Origin: an uncultured Desulfuromonadales bacterium
GTDB lineage: Bacteria > Desulfobacterota > Desulfuromonadia > Desulfuromonadales > Geopsychrobacteraceae
Direction: 5' to 3'
Length of the DNA: 47,031 bases
NCBI GenBank assembly: GCA_947259685.1
Contig: CAMYNC010000025.1
Location: 1-47,031, forward strand
Part shown: positions 1 to 7,523 of the stretch, one piece after another
Layout of the letters: each line of letters starts with the position of its first letter
How positions within the stretch are numbered: the first letter of the stretch is position 1
Notes under the pieces: model-generated
What the model saw: only the letters and a program-made list of their open reading frames with translations
Database searches by the model: none
What the model was told of the DNA's origin: nothing
Program-made: the position numbers and the translations under genes

Positions 1-4
1 TGCC

Positions 5-640
5 TTAGCGCGGTAGCAGGAAGCGGTATCCCTGGTAACTGAAGATAGCCCCTTCTGCGGTAATCTCTTCCAACAGGTATCTGTTAGCCAACTTGGCGCC
101 CTCGCGCATCATCCGGTCATTGATCCGCACCAGGCTAGCAGCGGCATCGTCCTGGCTGAAGGCGTGCAGGGACATGTGCATTTCCGGCAGCTGGCCACGA
201 ATGCTCCCCGGCAATTCGGCGATGGCGTAAACCCGTCCCGGTGAGCCCTGGGAACTGGCCACGGGGATCTCAGTGACCTGCTCCTCAACGATGGATGGGG
301 GAGGCTCTGCTGGCGTCGTGACTTCTTTCTGGATGGGAGCCGGCTTCGCTACAGACTTCACCGACGGGGCCAGCTCTCGAGCGATTGATTCCGCTGGGCG
401 AGCAATAATTTTCTGTTTTGTCAGCGGTTCTGCAAGCGTCATTTCCTGGCCGGGATTGAGCAGCCAGAAAAGCAATCCGCCACTGAGAAGCAGGATCAGC
501 AATGCCAGGAAAATCCATAGCCGCCGTTTGCTGTGGCCCTTAGCTGCGGCAGGTGACTTGTGCACCGTATCCAAACTTGGCGCAACAACGACCTGTCGCT
601 TCTTATCTGACTTTTTCAGCGCATCGAGGATAAATGACAT
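5..640 (-). CDS. gspB: GspB-like type II secretion assembly protein
   Basis: Inner-membrane protein of the GspB/ExeB family, which works with the ExeA ATPase to place the type II secretion secretin in the cell wall. The 211-residue product opens with the family-typical MSFILDALKKSDKKRQ. It has one membrane segment (about 41-61), a Pro/Ala/Glu-rich periplasmic linker (about 75-130) and a C-terminal GspB domain (about 140-211) ending in YQGYRFLLPR. It starts 5 nt after the exeA-like stop, so the two are surely one transcript. Motif recognition is good, but the role in secretion is inferred from the family; no other secretion gene is in the window. Confidence 0.85.
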   Translation of the reverse strand: MSFILDALKKSDKKRQVVVAPSLDTVHKSPAAAKGHSKRRLWIFLALLILLLSGGLLFWLLNPGQEMTLAEPLTKQKIIARPAESIARELAPSVKSVAKPAPIQKEVTTPAEPPPSIVEEQVTEIPVASSQGSPGRVYAIAELPGSIRGQLPEMHMSLHAFSQDDAAASLVRINDRMMREGAKLANRYLLEEITAEGAIFSYQGYRFLLPR

Positions 641-645
641 TGATC

Positions 646-2274
646 TTAGCCCCTTTGTCCTGCAGTCAAAGTCGGGTGCTGATTCTGGCTGTGGCTGTTC
701 AGAAGAATCAGAGTATAATGGCCGACAATTCCATCCGGCGCCAGGCCGGCATCAGCCTGAAAGCGCTGAACTTCTTTGAGCAACTGACCTTCCAAAACGG
801 GATTCTCCAGGGCCCGGACCGCACGCCCGTGCAAAGCGGCCATTTGCTGCTCGAGCCAGTGCACCAACTCTCCCTGCTCACCAGGGTGCAACGGCCCTGT
901 ATAGCTCGGCGGCAACTGCCAAAGCAGCGTGAACTCACCGAACCACTGATTATTCAGAACAGAAATCGGGACGATGCGAACCTGGCTTCCCAACACCAGC
1001 GTTGCAGTGTCAGTTCCTAGGTCGGTTATGGCGGCGTAAAATTGTCGCCCCTGTGGATCGTTGAGGGTCAAAACTGCCGGGCGATTCAACAGCCGCAAAC
1101 GCCCCAGACTGCCGCGCCGGCTAATGAGATCCAGACCAAAAGTTTCTGCCTGAGATCGAGCGGTGCCTTTTTCAGCCCGGTATTCAAATCCCCAACGGGC
1201 AAACATCACCTGATAAGCCAGCAGACTGCTACGAGCGATCGACTCCTGACTGTCCCAGGTCAGCGGTTGCGTCGAGACCGGTGGTTTTTCAAGCAGAGGT
1301 TCCTCCGGCAGCTCTCGGCTGATAGGGATCTTGACCTGGGGTTCAGCCGGCATTGGCAAGGGTTGACCTGAATAATACTGCCACAGCAGGGTGCCGCCAC
1401 CCAACAGCGCAGCAACCAGCAGCGCCCACTGCCAGGCAGGAGCCTTGGCCGAGGGTCGTTTGAGTTGTTTGCCGAAAACTTCGCCGGCGGCTTCGCTCAG
1501 CAGCGCCGGACTGACGCTATGTTCTTCCCGGACATAGGCGCCGAGCAGGGCGCGATCACAAAGCAGATTGATCAGCCGCGGCACGCCGCCAGTTAAGTCA
1601 TAAAGTTTGCCGATAGTCACGGCAGGAAACAGCGGCCGCTCAACACCGGCCACCGCCAAACGATGACTGACGTAAGCCTGAATTTCATCCTTTGAGAGCG
1701 GCTCCAGATGGTAGCGGGCGGTAATCCGTTGTGATAACTGGCGCAGTTCCGGGCGTTCGAGCTGTTGTTTGAGCTCCGGCTGACCCAACATGATCACCTG
1801 CAACAGCTTCTGCTTGGTGGTCTCCAGATTGGTCAGTAAACGGACCTGCTCCAGGACATCGACCTGCAGATTCTGGGCCTCATCGATGATCAGCACCGTC
1901 TTGCGTCCCTGACTGTGAGTTTCAAGCAAAAACGCGTTCAAGGCATCGATGAATGTTTTATTGCTACCGGTCCCGAAAGGGATGGCAATGCACAGCTCGT
2001 CGCAGATGGTTTCCAGCAGTTCGGTGGCGGTCAGTTTCGGGTTGAAGACAAAGGCAATTTCCGAATTTTCCGGAATCTGCTCCAGCAGACAGCGGCAGAC
2101 GGTAGTCTTACCGGTACCCACTTCACCCGTCAGTAACACAAAGCCACCGTCGATTTTCATCCCATAAACCAGGTGAGCGAGCGCCTCGCGATGGCGTTCG
2201 CTCATGTACAAAAACTGGGGATCGGGAGCAATGGAAAAAGGCTCTTCCTTGAGCCCGAAATAATCTTTATACAT
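646..2274 (-). CDS. exeA: ExeA/GspA-like AAA ATPase with peptidoglycan-binding domain
   Basis: ATPase of the ExeA/GspA family, partner of GspB. The AAA domain (about 1-270) has Walker A GEVGTGKT (50-57) and Walker B VLIIDEAQ (127-134). A single membrane segment (about 281-301) follows, and the periplasmic C-terminus ends in a PG_binding_1-type repeat (PVLEGQLLKEVQRFQADAGL...PDGIVG). The start MYKDYFGL is the usual family N-terminus and has an AGGAGG ribosome site 7 nt upstream; a longer frame reaching about 2325 has no such site. It is the first gene of a two-gene operon with gspB. Confidence 0.88.
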   Translation of the reverse strand: MYKDYFGLKEEPFSIAPDPQFLYMSERHREALAHLVYGMKIDGGFVLLTGEVGTGKTTVCRCLLEQIPENSEIAFVFNPKLTATELLETICDELCIAIPFGTGSNKTFIDALNAFLLETHSQGRKTVLIIDEAQNLQVDVLEQVRLLTNLETTKQKLLQVIMLGQPELKQQLERPELRQLSQRITARYHLEPLSKDEIQAYVSHRLAVAGVERPLFPAVTIGKLYDLTGGVPRLINLLCDRALLGAYVREEHSVSPALLSEAAGEVFGKQLKRPSAKAPAWQWALLVAALLGGGTLLWQYYSGQPLPMPAEPQVKIPISRELPEEPLLEKPPVSTQPLTWDSQESIARSSLLAYQVMFARWGFEYRAEKGTARSQAETFGLDLISRRGSLGRLRLLNRPAVLTLNDPQGRQFYAAITDLGTDTATLVLGSQVRIVPISVLNNQWFGEFTLLWQLPPSYTGPLHPGEQGELVHWLEQQMAALHGRAVRALENPVLEGQLLKEVQRFQADAGLAPDGIVGHYTLILLNSHSQNQHPTLTAGQRG

Positions 2275-2296
2275 GCAAGCAGCCTCCTGGTTCACC

Positions 2297-2325
2297 GATA
2301 TAACATAAGCACTGGCAGACAACAA
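2297..2325 (-). promoter_or_regulatory. Putative sigma-70 promoter of exeA-gspB
   Basis: On the minus strand TTGTTG (2325-2320) and TATATC (2302-2297) are separated by exactly 17 nt. They lie just upstream of the exeA ribosome site and just after the terminator of the preceding lut operon. Confidence 0.5.
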
Positions 2326-2341
2326 GCTGGAAGCGATTGGA

Positions 2342-2381
2342 CAAAAAACGCCCCATCCCGGCAGGTCGTTCGGGATGGGGC
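2342..2381 (-). terminator. Rho-independent terminator of the lut operon
   Basis: A perfect 11-bp inverted repeat (GCCCCATCCCG / CGGGATGGGGC) with a 10-nt loop is followed on the minus strand by TTTTTT. It lies 45 nt past the lutA/lutB fusion stop and isolates that operon from exeA. Confidence 0.9.
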
Positions 2382-2426
2382 ATTAAAACGTGGGAGAGAG
2401 GGTTCCACGTTTGGTCAGCTGATCAA

Positions 2427-4583
2427 TTACTCTTTATTCTTCAGCGCCTCGGCCAACAGTTCGATCGTGTGCTGGGCACGAACGCTTGAGCCCTGCTTTT
2501 CCAGTCCACCGCGAATCTGCATCATACAACCGGGACAGTCCATCGCCACGCAACTGGCGCCGCTGGCCTCGATATCGCTCAACTTGTCCTTAAGGATCAG
2601 CTTCGAAATATCGGGATGGCTGGTCAGCGAGTAGGAACCGCCGAACCCGCAGCAGCGATCGGCGTGGGCCATTTCGACCAGGTCATGGCCGGCGGTTTCG
2701 ATCAGTTCCCGCGGCTCCCGCCAGACTCCAGCGCCCCGTTTGAGGTGGCAGGAATCATGGTAGGTGACCTTTTCACTTCTGGCCAGCTGCTTGAAGAGAT
2801 CCGCCGCACCCAGCTGATTGACGATAAAACCGGCGGCATCGACGGTGATCTCGGCCAGGCTTTCAGCTTTGGCGGCCCAGGCGGGGTTGTCTTTAAGGTG
2901 CTCAACGAAATCACGCTGCAGCGCCATGGTGCAGGTCGGACAGGTCGTCAGCACAAAGTCGGGGTTGCCTTCTAACATGGCGTCGATATTCTGCTTGGCG
3001 AGGTCGATGGCGGTTTCTTTGTCGCCCGAGTAGAGCGCCGGGACCCCACAGCAGTTCTGTTCCTGCGGGTAGTAAACCTCGACATCAAGAGCGTTCATCA
3101 CGGTCACCAGGTCAAGCCCCAGCTCCGGATAGAGAAAATCGTTGGCGCAGCCACCGAACAGCGCCACCCGGTAACGCGGTTTCTCGACCTGCTGAGGCTG
3201 CTGCAGAATCATATCGCGTAGCGGCTTTTCCGCCACCGCCGGCAAAGTACGCCACTCGGTCAGCGAAGAGAAAAACAGCGGCAAGTGACGAATCGAACGT
3301 TCCCCTTTGGTGACCGGCTTCTGCATGATGCTGGCGGCGCGAATCAGACCATGGAACAGTTTGCGGTTGCGCATCACCTTGCGAAAGACCAGATCCTTGC
3401 CGGCACCGATCCCCTCTTCTTCACCGATAGTTTCGCGCAGACTGAGGATGATCTCTTCCAGATCGATGTTACTCGGGCAGATCGACACGCAGGAACGGCA
3501 GCCGATGCAGGCGCGAACGATTTCGGCAGCATTGTCGAGGCCGTGGAAAAAGGCGGTCAGAATGATTCCGATGGCACCAATATAAATATGACCGAAGACA
3601 TGGCCGCCGACGGTCTGGTAGACCGGGCAGACGTTGGCGCAGGCACCGCAGCGGATGCAACGCAGGGCATCCTGACACTGGGGCGACTCAGCCAGGGTGC
3701 TGCGGCCGTTATCGAGCAGTACGATATGCAGCTCTTTTTCTTCCTCGCCACAAGGAACAGCTCCACGAATCCAGGTGACATAGGAGGTCAGCGGCTGGCC
3801 GGTGGCGTTCTTCGGCAGAATGCGGATCACCTTGGTGGCATCTTCCAGGGTCGGCACCAGCTTTTCGATTCCCACCAGGGCGACATGCACCTTCGGCAGG
3901 GTCGAGGCGAGCCGGGCGTTGCCCTCGTTGGTCACCAATGCAATACCACCGGTTTCGGCCACGGCGATGTTGGCCCCGGTGATGCCGATATCGGCATCCA
4001 GGTAGCCCTGGCGCAACTGCTCACGAGCCACCTGCACCAGATGAGCGATTTCAGCCGGTTCCTGCTTGCCGGTCACTTTGCTGAAAAGCTCGGCAACATC
4101 TTCTTTAAACATATGGATGGCCGGCATCACCATATGGCTGGGCTTTTGTCCGGCCAACTGGATAATCCATTCACCCAGGTCGGTCTCCAGAGCTTTGGTA
4201 CCGGCCTTTTCCAGGGCAACATTCAGATGGGTCTCTTCACTGGCCATGCTTTTACTTTTTACCGCCAACTTGGCACCTTTTTGCCTGGCCAGGTCAGCGA
4301 TGTAATTATTTGCATCCTCGGCAGTCTTAGCCAGATAGACTGTCGCCCCCGCAGCTTCGGCATTACCGATAAACTGCTGCAACAGTTCTGCATGATTCTC
4401 CCGCACGCTGTCCTTCATCTCAGCGATCTCGGCGCGCATGGCTTCAAAGTCGTAATTAGCAAAGGCGTTAGCGCGGGAAACCAGATAGGCATCGCCAAAC
4501 TTATGCAGGGCATCCTGTAACTTGGGGGTGGCGAGGGCCTGATCGATTCGCTCTTTATATTCGCGTGTTCTTTGTTTGTTCAT
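2427..4583 (-). CDS. LutA-LutB fusion, lactate-oxidation iron-sulfur protein
   Basis: Fused iron-sulfur subunit of the LutABC/LldEFG-type L-lactate oxidase, which oxidises lactate to pyruvate and passes electrons onward. The 718-residue product has an N-terminal LUD domain (about 65-300) and two 4Fe-4S motifs, CIRCGACANVCP (from about 309) and CIGCRSCVSICP (from about 369). A LutA-like half (about 450-718) follows, with two cysteine-rich CCG repeats (NCCGVP and DRCCGFGG). In many bacteria these halves are separate lutA and lutB genes; Desulfovibrio-type organisms carry a similar fusion. ATG at 4583 is preferred because AGAGG lies 5 nt upstream; a GTG six bases earlier sits against that site. 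Downstream of lutC in one operon. Electron acceptor and stereochemistry are inferred. Confidence 0.9.
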   Translation of the reverse strand: MNKQRTREYKERIDQALATPKLQDALHKFGDAYLVSRANAFANYDFEAMRAEIAEMKDSVRENHAELLQQFIGNAEAAGATVYLAKTAEDANNYIADLARQKGAKLAVKSKSMASEETHLNVALEKAGTKALETDLGEWIIQLAGQKPSHMVMPAIHMFKEDVAELFSKVTGKQEPAEIAHLVQVAREQLRQGYLDADIGITGANIAVAETGGIALVTNEGNARLASTLPKVHVALVGIEKLVPTLEDATKVIRILPKNATGQPLTSYVTWIRGAVPCGEEEKELHIVLLDNGRSTLAESPQCQDALRCIRCGACANVCPVYQTVGGHVFGHIYIGAIGIILTAFFHGLDNAAEIVRACIGCRSCVSICPSNIDLEEIILSLRETIGEEEGIGAGKDLVFRKVMRNRKLFHGLIRAASIMQKPVTKGERSIRHLPLFFSSLTEWRTLPAVAEKPLRDMILQQPQQVEKPRYRVALFGGCANDFLYPELGLDLVTVMNALDVEVYYPQEQNCCGVPALYSGDKETAIDLAKQNIDAMLEGNPDFVLTTCPTCTMALQRDFVEHLKDNPAWAAKAESLAEITVDAAGFIVNQLGAADLFKQLARSEKVTYHDSCHLKRGAGVWREPRELIETAGHDLVEMAHADRCCGFGGSYSLTSHPDISKLILKDKLSDIEASGASCVAMDCPGCMMQIRGGLEKQGSSVRAQHTIELLAEALKNKE

Positions 4584-4617
4584 ATGCACCTCTCAGCCAT
4601 CGTTTTAAAGTCATTCC

Positions 4618-4703
4618 GTAGGGGCGCCATACATGGCGCCCTTCGCTCGGAACCATCTATCAACGAATGAGCCGGGTTCGGGCGAGATTTATCTCGCCCC
4701 TAC
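4618..4703. repeat. Inverted pair of REP-like palindromic units
   Basis: Two related units face each other between lutC and the lutA/B fusion. Each begins GTAGGGGCG at its outer edge and contains a 20-nt hairpin: GGGCGCCAT/ATGGCGCCC at 4622-4641 and GGGCGAGAT/ATCTCGCCC at 4680-4699. The layout resembles bacterial interspersed (BIME/REP) elements. It lies inside a transcribed spacer, so it may stabilise or process the mRNA; this is inference. Confidence 0.7.
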
Positions 4704-4706
4704 AGT

Positions 4707-5273
4707 TTACATTTCCAGCAGATCGCTGGAAAGTTCCGGCACCAGCAAAATGTGCAGCTGCTTGGGACCATGAACACCAATGGTCAGCACCCGCTCGATA
4801 TCTGCGGTGCGGCTGGGACCGGTGATGTAGGCGATATAGTTGCGCGGGTCGCGCTGGTGCAACTGCCGCAGCGGCGCAACCGCCTCGAGACTGTCGGTGA
4901 GGATCTTCTCCGGATCAAGCAGGGCAAACTGAATTTCCGGCAGGGTGGTCGCCAGGCGGATGTTTTCGTCGGTACTTTCCAGCGCCAGGCTTCCGGTGTC
5001 AGCCATCGCGAAGTTGACTCCAGTGACGCCAGCCTTAGCATTCGGCGCCTGATTCCGGAAATCATCGGTCACCAACTGCAGACCTGCCTTGGTCAGTTTC
5101 TCGGCCAGCCCGCTGCGCTCGCCGCTGGCAAAACGGGGGCAGAGCAGTGTCCCGTCAACCTGTTCGGCCAGATAGCTAACCGCCTGCTGCAGGGTCTTAC
5201 ACTCAATCACCTGTGCTCCGACCGCCTTTGCGGTGGTGACAAAAATCTTTTTCATCTCAGTATTTTTTTTCAT
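4707..5273 (-). CDS. lutC: LutC-like LUD-domain protein, lactate oxidation
   Basis: Third component of the LutABC/LldG lactate-oxidation complex. The 188-residue product is a stand-alone LUD (DUF162) domain. It contains the family features TGVNFAMADTGSLALES, IRLATTLPEIQFALLDPEKI and the late segment GPSRTADIERVLTIGVHGP. No iron-sulfur motif is present, as expected. ATG at 5273 is chosen because GGAG lies 6 nt upstream; the frame extends further upstream, but through the promoter. First gene of the lutC-lutA/B operon, with a consensus-like promoter and a GntR-type palindrome directly in front. Confidence 0.88.
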   Translation of the reverse strand: MKKNTEMKKIFVTTAKAVGAQVIECKTLQQAVSYLAEQVDGTLLCPRFASGERSGLAEKLTKAGLQLVTDDFRNQAPNAKAGVTGVNFAMADTGSLALESTDENIRLATTLPEIQFALLDPEKILTDSLEAVAPLRQLHQRDPRNYIAYITGPSRTADIERVLTIGVHGPKQLHILLVPELSSDLLEM

Positions 5274-5287
5274 GTCATCTCCAAAAT

Positions 5288-5298
5288 TGGTCTGACCA
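5288..5298. promoter_or_regulatory. Putative GntR/LldR-type operator at lutC
   Basis: TGGTCTGACCA is an 11-bp near-perfect palindrome of the TGGTnnnACCA type bound by FadR-subfamily GntR regulators such as LldR and PdhR. It lies about 10 nt downstream of the lutC -10 box, where a bound protein would block transcription. A near-identical site occurs at the divergent dctP promoter. Confidence 0.65.
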
Positions 5299-5306
5299 CT
5301 CCCGCA

Positions 5307-5335
5307 AAAATAACCAGTGCTCTGCGGGCTGTCAA
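5307..5335 (-). promoter_or_regulatory. Predicted sigma-70 promoter of lutC
   Basis: On the minus strand TTGACA (5335-5330) is followed after exactly 17 nt by TATTTT (5312-5307). The expected start point is near 5300, next to the operator at 5288-5298. Confidence 0.75.
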
Positions 5336-5349
5336 GAAAAAGAAACACA

Positions 5350-5493
5350 ATGTTCGTTTCGCAGCAGCCTCAGGAATTATCCCTACCCGAAACCCAGGTA
5401 GCCCCTCAGAAAACACCAACAAAATCTACCATCGTCAAAGTTTCCAGACAGTTAGCTGCGCTTTTAGATGATATCGACCAGGTCCAGTCATAG
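5350..5493 (+). CDS. Possible 47-residue small ORF, unknown
   Basis: An ATG-to-TAG frame encoding a hydrophilic peptide (MFVSQQPQELSLP... to ...LAALLDDIDQVQS) fills the spacer between the divergent lut and dctP promoters. Composition looks protein-like, but the upstream AAGAAA is only a weak ribosome site and no family is recognised. It could be a small protein, the remnant of a larger gene, or chance. Confidence 0.25.
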   Translation: MFVSQQPQELSLPETQVAPQKTPTKSTIVKVSRQLAALLDDIDQVQS

Positions 5494-5611
5494 CCCCCTT
5501 TTGCGAGCATAAATCACATCGCCCGAAAATGCTGTATACTTTTTACTCAACAGTACGCATAAAGCCAAACCTTTGTGTACTGCATACATAAAACAACTTT
5601 CTATTTTTCTC

Positions 5612-5641
5612 TTGACACAAATGGTTTACCAGGTCTATTTT
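5612..5641 (+). promoter_or_regulatory. Predicted sigma-70 promoter of the dctPQM operon
   Basis: TTGACA (5612-5617) and TATTTT (5636-5641) are separated by 18 nt, close to the layout of the divergent lutC promoter. A palindrome TGGTTTACCA (5622-5631) sits in the spacer. Confidence 0.7.
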
Positions 5642-5644
5642 TTA

Positions 5645-5717
5645 TTGGCCTGACCAATGAACAGAGAGACCATGCAATCACTACTTACGGTTGACCACTA
5701 AGCGGATGTCTGACCAC
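5645..5717. promoter_or_regulatory. Putative GntR-type operator and extra half-sites at dctP
   Basis: TTGGCCTGACCAA (5645-5657) is a palindrome lying at the predicted transcription start and differs by one base from the core at lutC. Two further TGACCAC half-sites follow at 5692-5698 and 5711-5717, 19 nt apart, roughly two helical turns. Together they suggest one repressor binding several sites. Confidence 0.55.
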
Positions 5718-5755
5718 ATCCTGATATCAACATGGAAGCACGAGAGGAGAAAAAA

Positions 5756-6913
5756 ATGCGAACGATGAAAAAGATCATTGGGTTGCTCGTCCTGCTGAGC
5801 CTGGTAATGGCCCCCACCGCCTTTGCTGCCAAACGGGAAAAGTTCGGCGCCGACAAGCGGCACGACGAAGTAAAGAAAGAAATGCGGACCATCAAACCCT
5901 CCACGGATAAATTTAAATGGAAAATGGTCATGCCATGGTCCAAAGGTTTGTTGTTTTATGATGTAGCTCAGCATTTTGCCGACTCGGTAAAGCTTGCATC
6001 GGGCGGTCGCCTCGACATCAAACTGTTTTCGGCTGGCGAACTCGTCGGCGCCATGGAAAGTTTCGATGCAGTCAGCAAAGGGCAAGCTGATATCGGCCAT
6101 GACTGGCCAGGCTACTGGAAAGGCAAGAATGAGGCTTTTGTCGCCTTTGCCTCGGTTCCTTTCGGCCTCGACGCTGAAGGCTACAACATCTGGCTGTATG
6201 AGCGTGGCGGTCTGGAAATGATGCAGGAGCTGTACGGTCGCTACAACCTGTTTGCCCTGCCTGGCGGCAACGTCGGTCAGGAACTGGGCCTGTTTTCCAA
6301 CAAAAAAGCTTCCAAAATGGAAGATTTCAAAGGCATGCGCATTAGAACTCCGGGCTGGTACATGGACATCATGACCAAGCTTGGCGCCAGTGTTACCCCG
6401 CTACCAGGCGGTGAAGTCTACCTTGCTCTGGAGCGTGGCGTTATTGATGCCGCCGAATTCAGCACCCCCGCCATCAACTTCCCGATGGGTTTTGACGACA
6501 TCACCAAGTACGTTATTCAGCCTGGCGTCCACCAGCCATCCTGCCAGAGTGCATTCTTCATCAACAAAGACTCCTACAACAAGCTGCCTGCCGATCTGAA
6601 GTGGATCGTCGACATCGCCGCCAAGGAAACCCAACTCTGGTCGACAGCCTGGCAGGAAAACCTCAACGCCGAAGCAGTTAAACGCTTCAAGGAGAAGGTT
6701 GAATTCGTCCGTATGGACGAAGCAACCATCAATCAGTTCGCCAAAGCCTCTCACGAATACATTGAGAGCCTGAAAGCAAAATATCCTGACGTGAAAAAAG
6801 TCATGGATTCCCAGGACAAGTTCAAGTCTGATTTCGCTGACTGGCGTGAAGAACGCGGTGGTGTTGCTCCATGGCCCTACGAGCAGTTCGTTAAAGGTCA
6901 GCACAAGCAGTAA
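5756..6913 (+). CDS. TRAP transporter solute-binding protein, DctP/TakP-like
   Basis: Periplasmic binding protein that delivers an organic acid to the DctQM permease. The 385-residue precursor has a signal peptide (MRTMKKIIGLLVLLSLVMAPTAFA). The mature part carries DctP-family features: KGQADIGHDWPGYW, the KGMRIRTPG strand with its carboxylate-binding Arg, and the GGEVYLALERGVIDAAEF helix. The last motif is close to TakP-type 2-oxoacid and lactate binders. ATG at 5756 is chosen because AGGAG lies 7 nt upstream and a signal peptide follows; an in-frame ATG at 5732 has neither. Being in one operon with hydroxyacid dehydrogenase genes suggests lactate, glycolate or a related acid as ligand; this is inference. 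Confidence 0.88.
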   Translation: MRTMKKIIGLLVLLSLVMAPTAFAAKREKFGADKRHDEVKKEMRTIKPSTDKFKWKMVMPWSKGLLFYDVAQHFADSVKLASGGRLDIKLFSAGELVGAMESFDAVSKGQADIGHDWPGYWKGKNEAFVAFASVPFGLDAEGYNIWLYERGGLEMMQELYGRYNLFALPGGNVGQELGLFSNKKASKMEDFKGMRIRTPGWYMDIMTKLGASVTPLPGGEVYLALERGVIDAAEFSTPAINFPMGFDDITKYVIQPGVHQPSCQSAFFINKDSYNKLPADLKWIVDIAAKETQLWSTAWQENLNAEAVKRFKEKVEFVRMDEATINQFAKASHEYIESLKAKYPDVKKVMDSQDKFKSDFADWREERGGVAPWPYEQFVKGQHKQ

Positions 6914-6923
6914 GACAAAACCT

Positions 6924-6945
6924 GCGGGGGCCGTCAGGCCCCCGC
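6924..6945 (+). promoter_or_regulatory. Intercistronic hairpin after dctP
   Basis: GCGGGGGCC / GGCCCCCGC form a 9-bp GC stem with a GTCA loop, without a following T-run. A stem here is common in transporter operons where the binding-protein message must be more abundant than the membrane-subunit message. Confidence 0.7.
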
Positions 6946-6998
6946 TTCATCTACCCCAAAACCGGATCAGCAAACCAGTCACAGCTTAAGAGGTTTCT

Positions 6999-7496
6999 AT
7001 GTTTAAAATTGATGGCATGATCGACACCTTCAACGAAAAGTTTGGCTTTTATGCCTCTTATCTCGTCTTGCCGCTGATTGTCGTGGTCGTCTTTGAGGTC
7101 TTTATGCGTTACGCGTTTAACGCACCGACCTCCTGGGCTTTCGAACTGACGGTTTTCCTGTACGGTGTTCACTTCTGCTTTGCCCTGGCCTATGCCCACA
7201 AACACAACACCCACGTTGCGATCGATGTTTTTGAAGCCCGGTTATCTGACAAACCGCGCCTGATCCTGCGGATTTTCACCAACGCGGTGCTGTTCCTGCC
7301 GAGTATCGGCTTGTTGACCTGGTACATGTGTGTCATGGCGGCCAACTCGTGGCAACAGTGGGAACATGCTTCCAGTTCCTGGGCGCCGGCAATTTACCCG
7401 TTTAAAACGTTCATGGCGATCGGCTTCATCCTCTTCTTCCTGCAAGGGGTCTCCAAACTGATCCAGGATGTTCGCGCACTAAAAGAGACCAACTAA
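6999..7496 (+). CDS. TRAP transporter small membrane subunit, DctQ family
   Basis: Small integral-membrane subunit of the tripartite TRAP permease. The 165-residue product has four predicted membrane segments and the DctQ signature region FEVFMRYAFNAPTSWAFELT (the RY-x-F-x-x-P-x-x-W-x-x-E pattern), followed by HKHNTHVAIDVF. An AAGAGG ribosome site precedes the ATG. It lies between dctP and dctM in the standard order, with 85 nt to dctP containing the hairpin. Confidence 0.9.
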   Translation: MFKIDGMIDTFNEKFGFYASYLVLPLIVVVVFEVFMRYAFNAPTSWAFELTVFLYGVHFCFALAYAHKHNTHVAIDVFEARLSDKPRLILRIFTNAVLFLPSIGLLTWYMCVMAANSWQQWEHASSSWAPAIYPFKTFMAIGFILFFLQGVSKLIQDVRALKETN

Positions 7497-7523
7497 AACC
7501 TGTAGCAGGGAGAAATGATACCC

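Noticed and set aside
3285..4520. A 411-codon open frame on the plus strand opposite the lutA/lutB fusion.
   Set aside because: It lies fully antisense to a gene with strong family motifs, has no ribosome site or recognisable domain, and such mirror frames are common in GC-rich genes.
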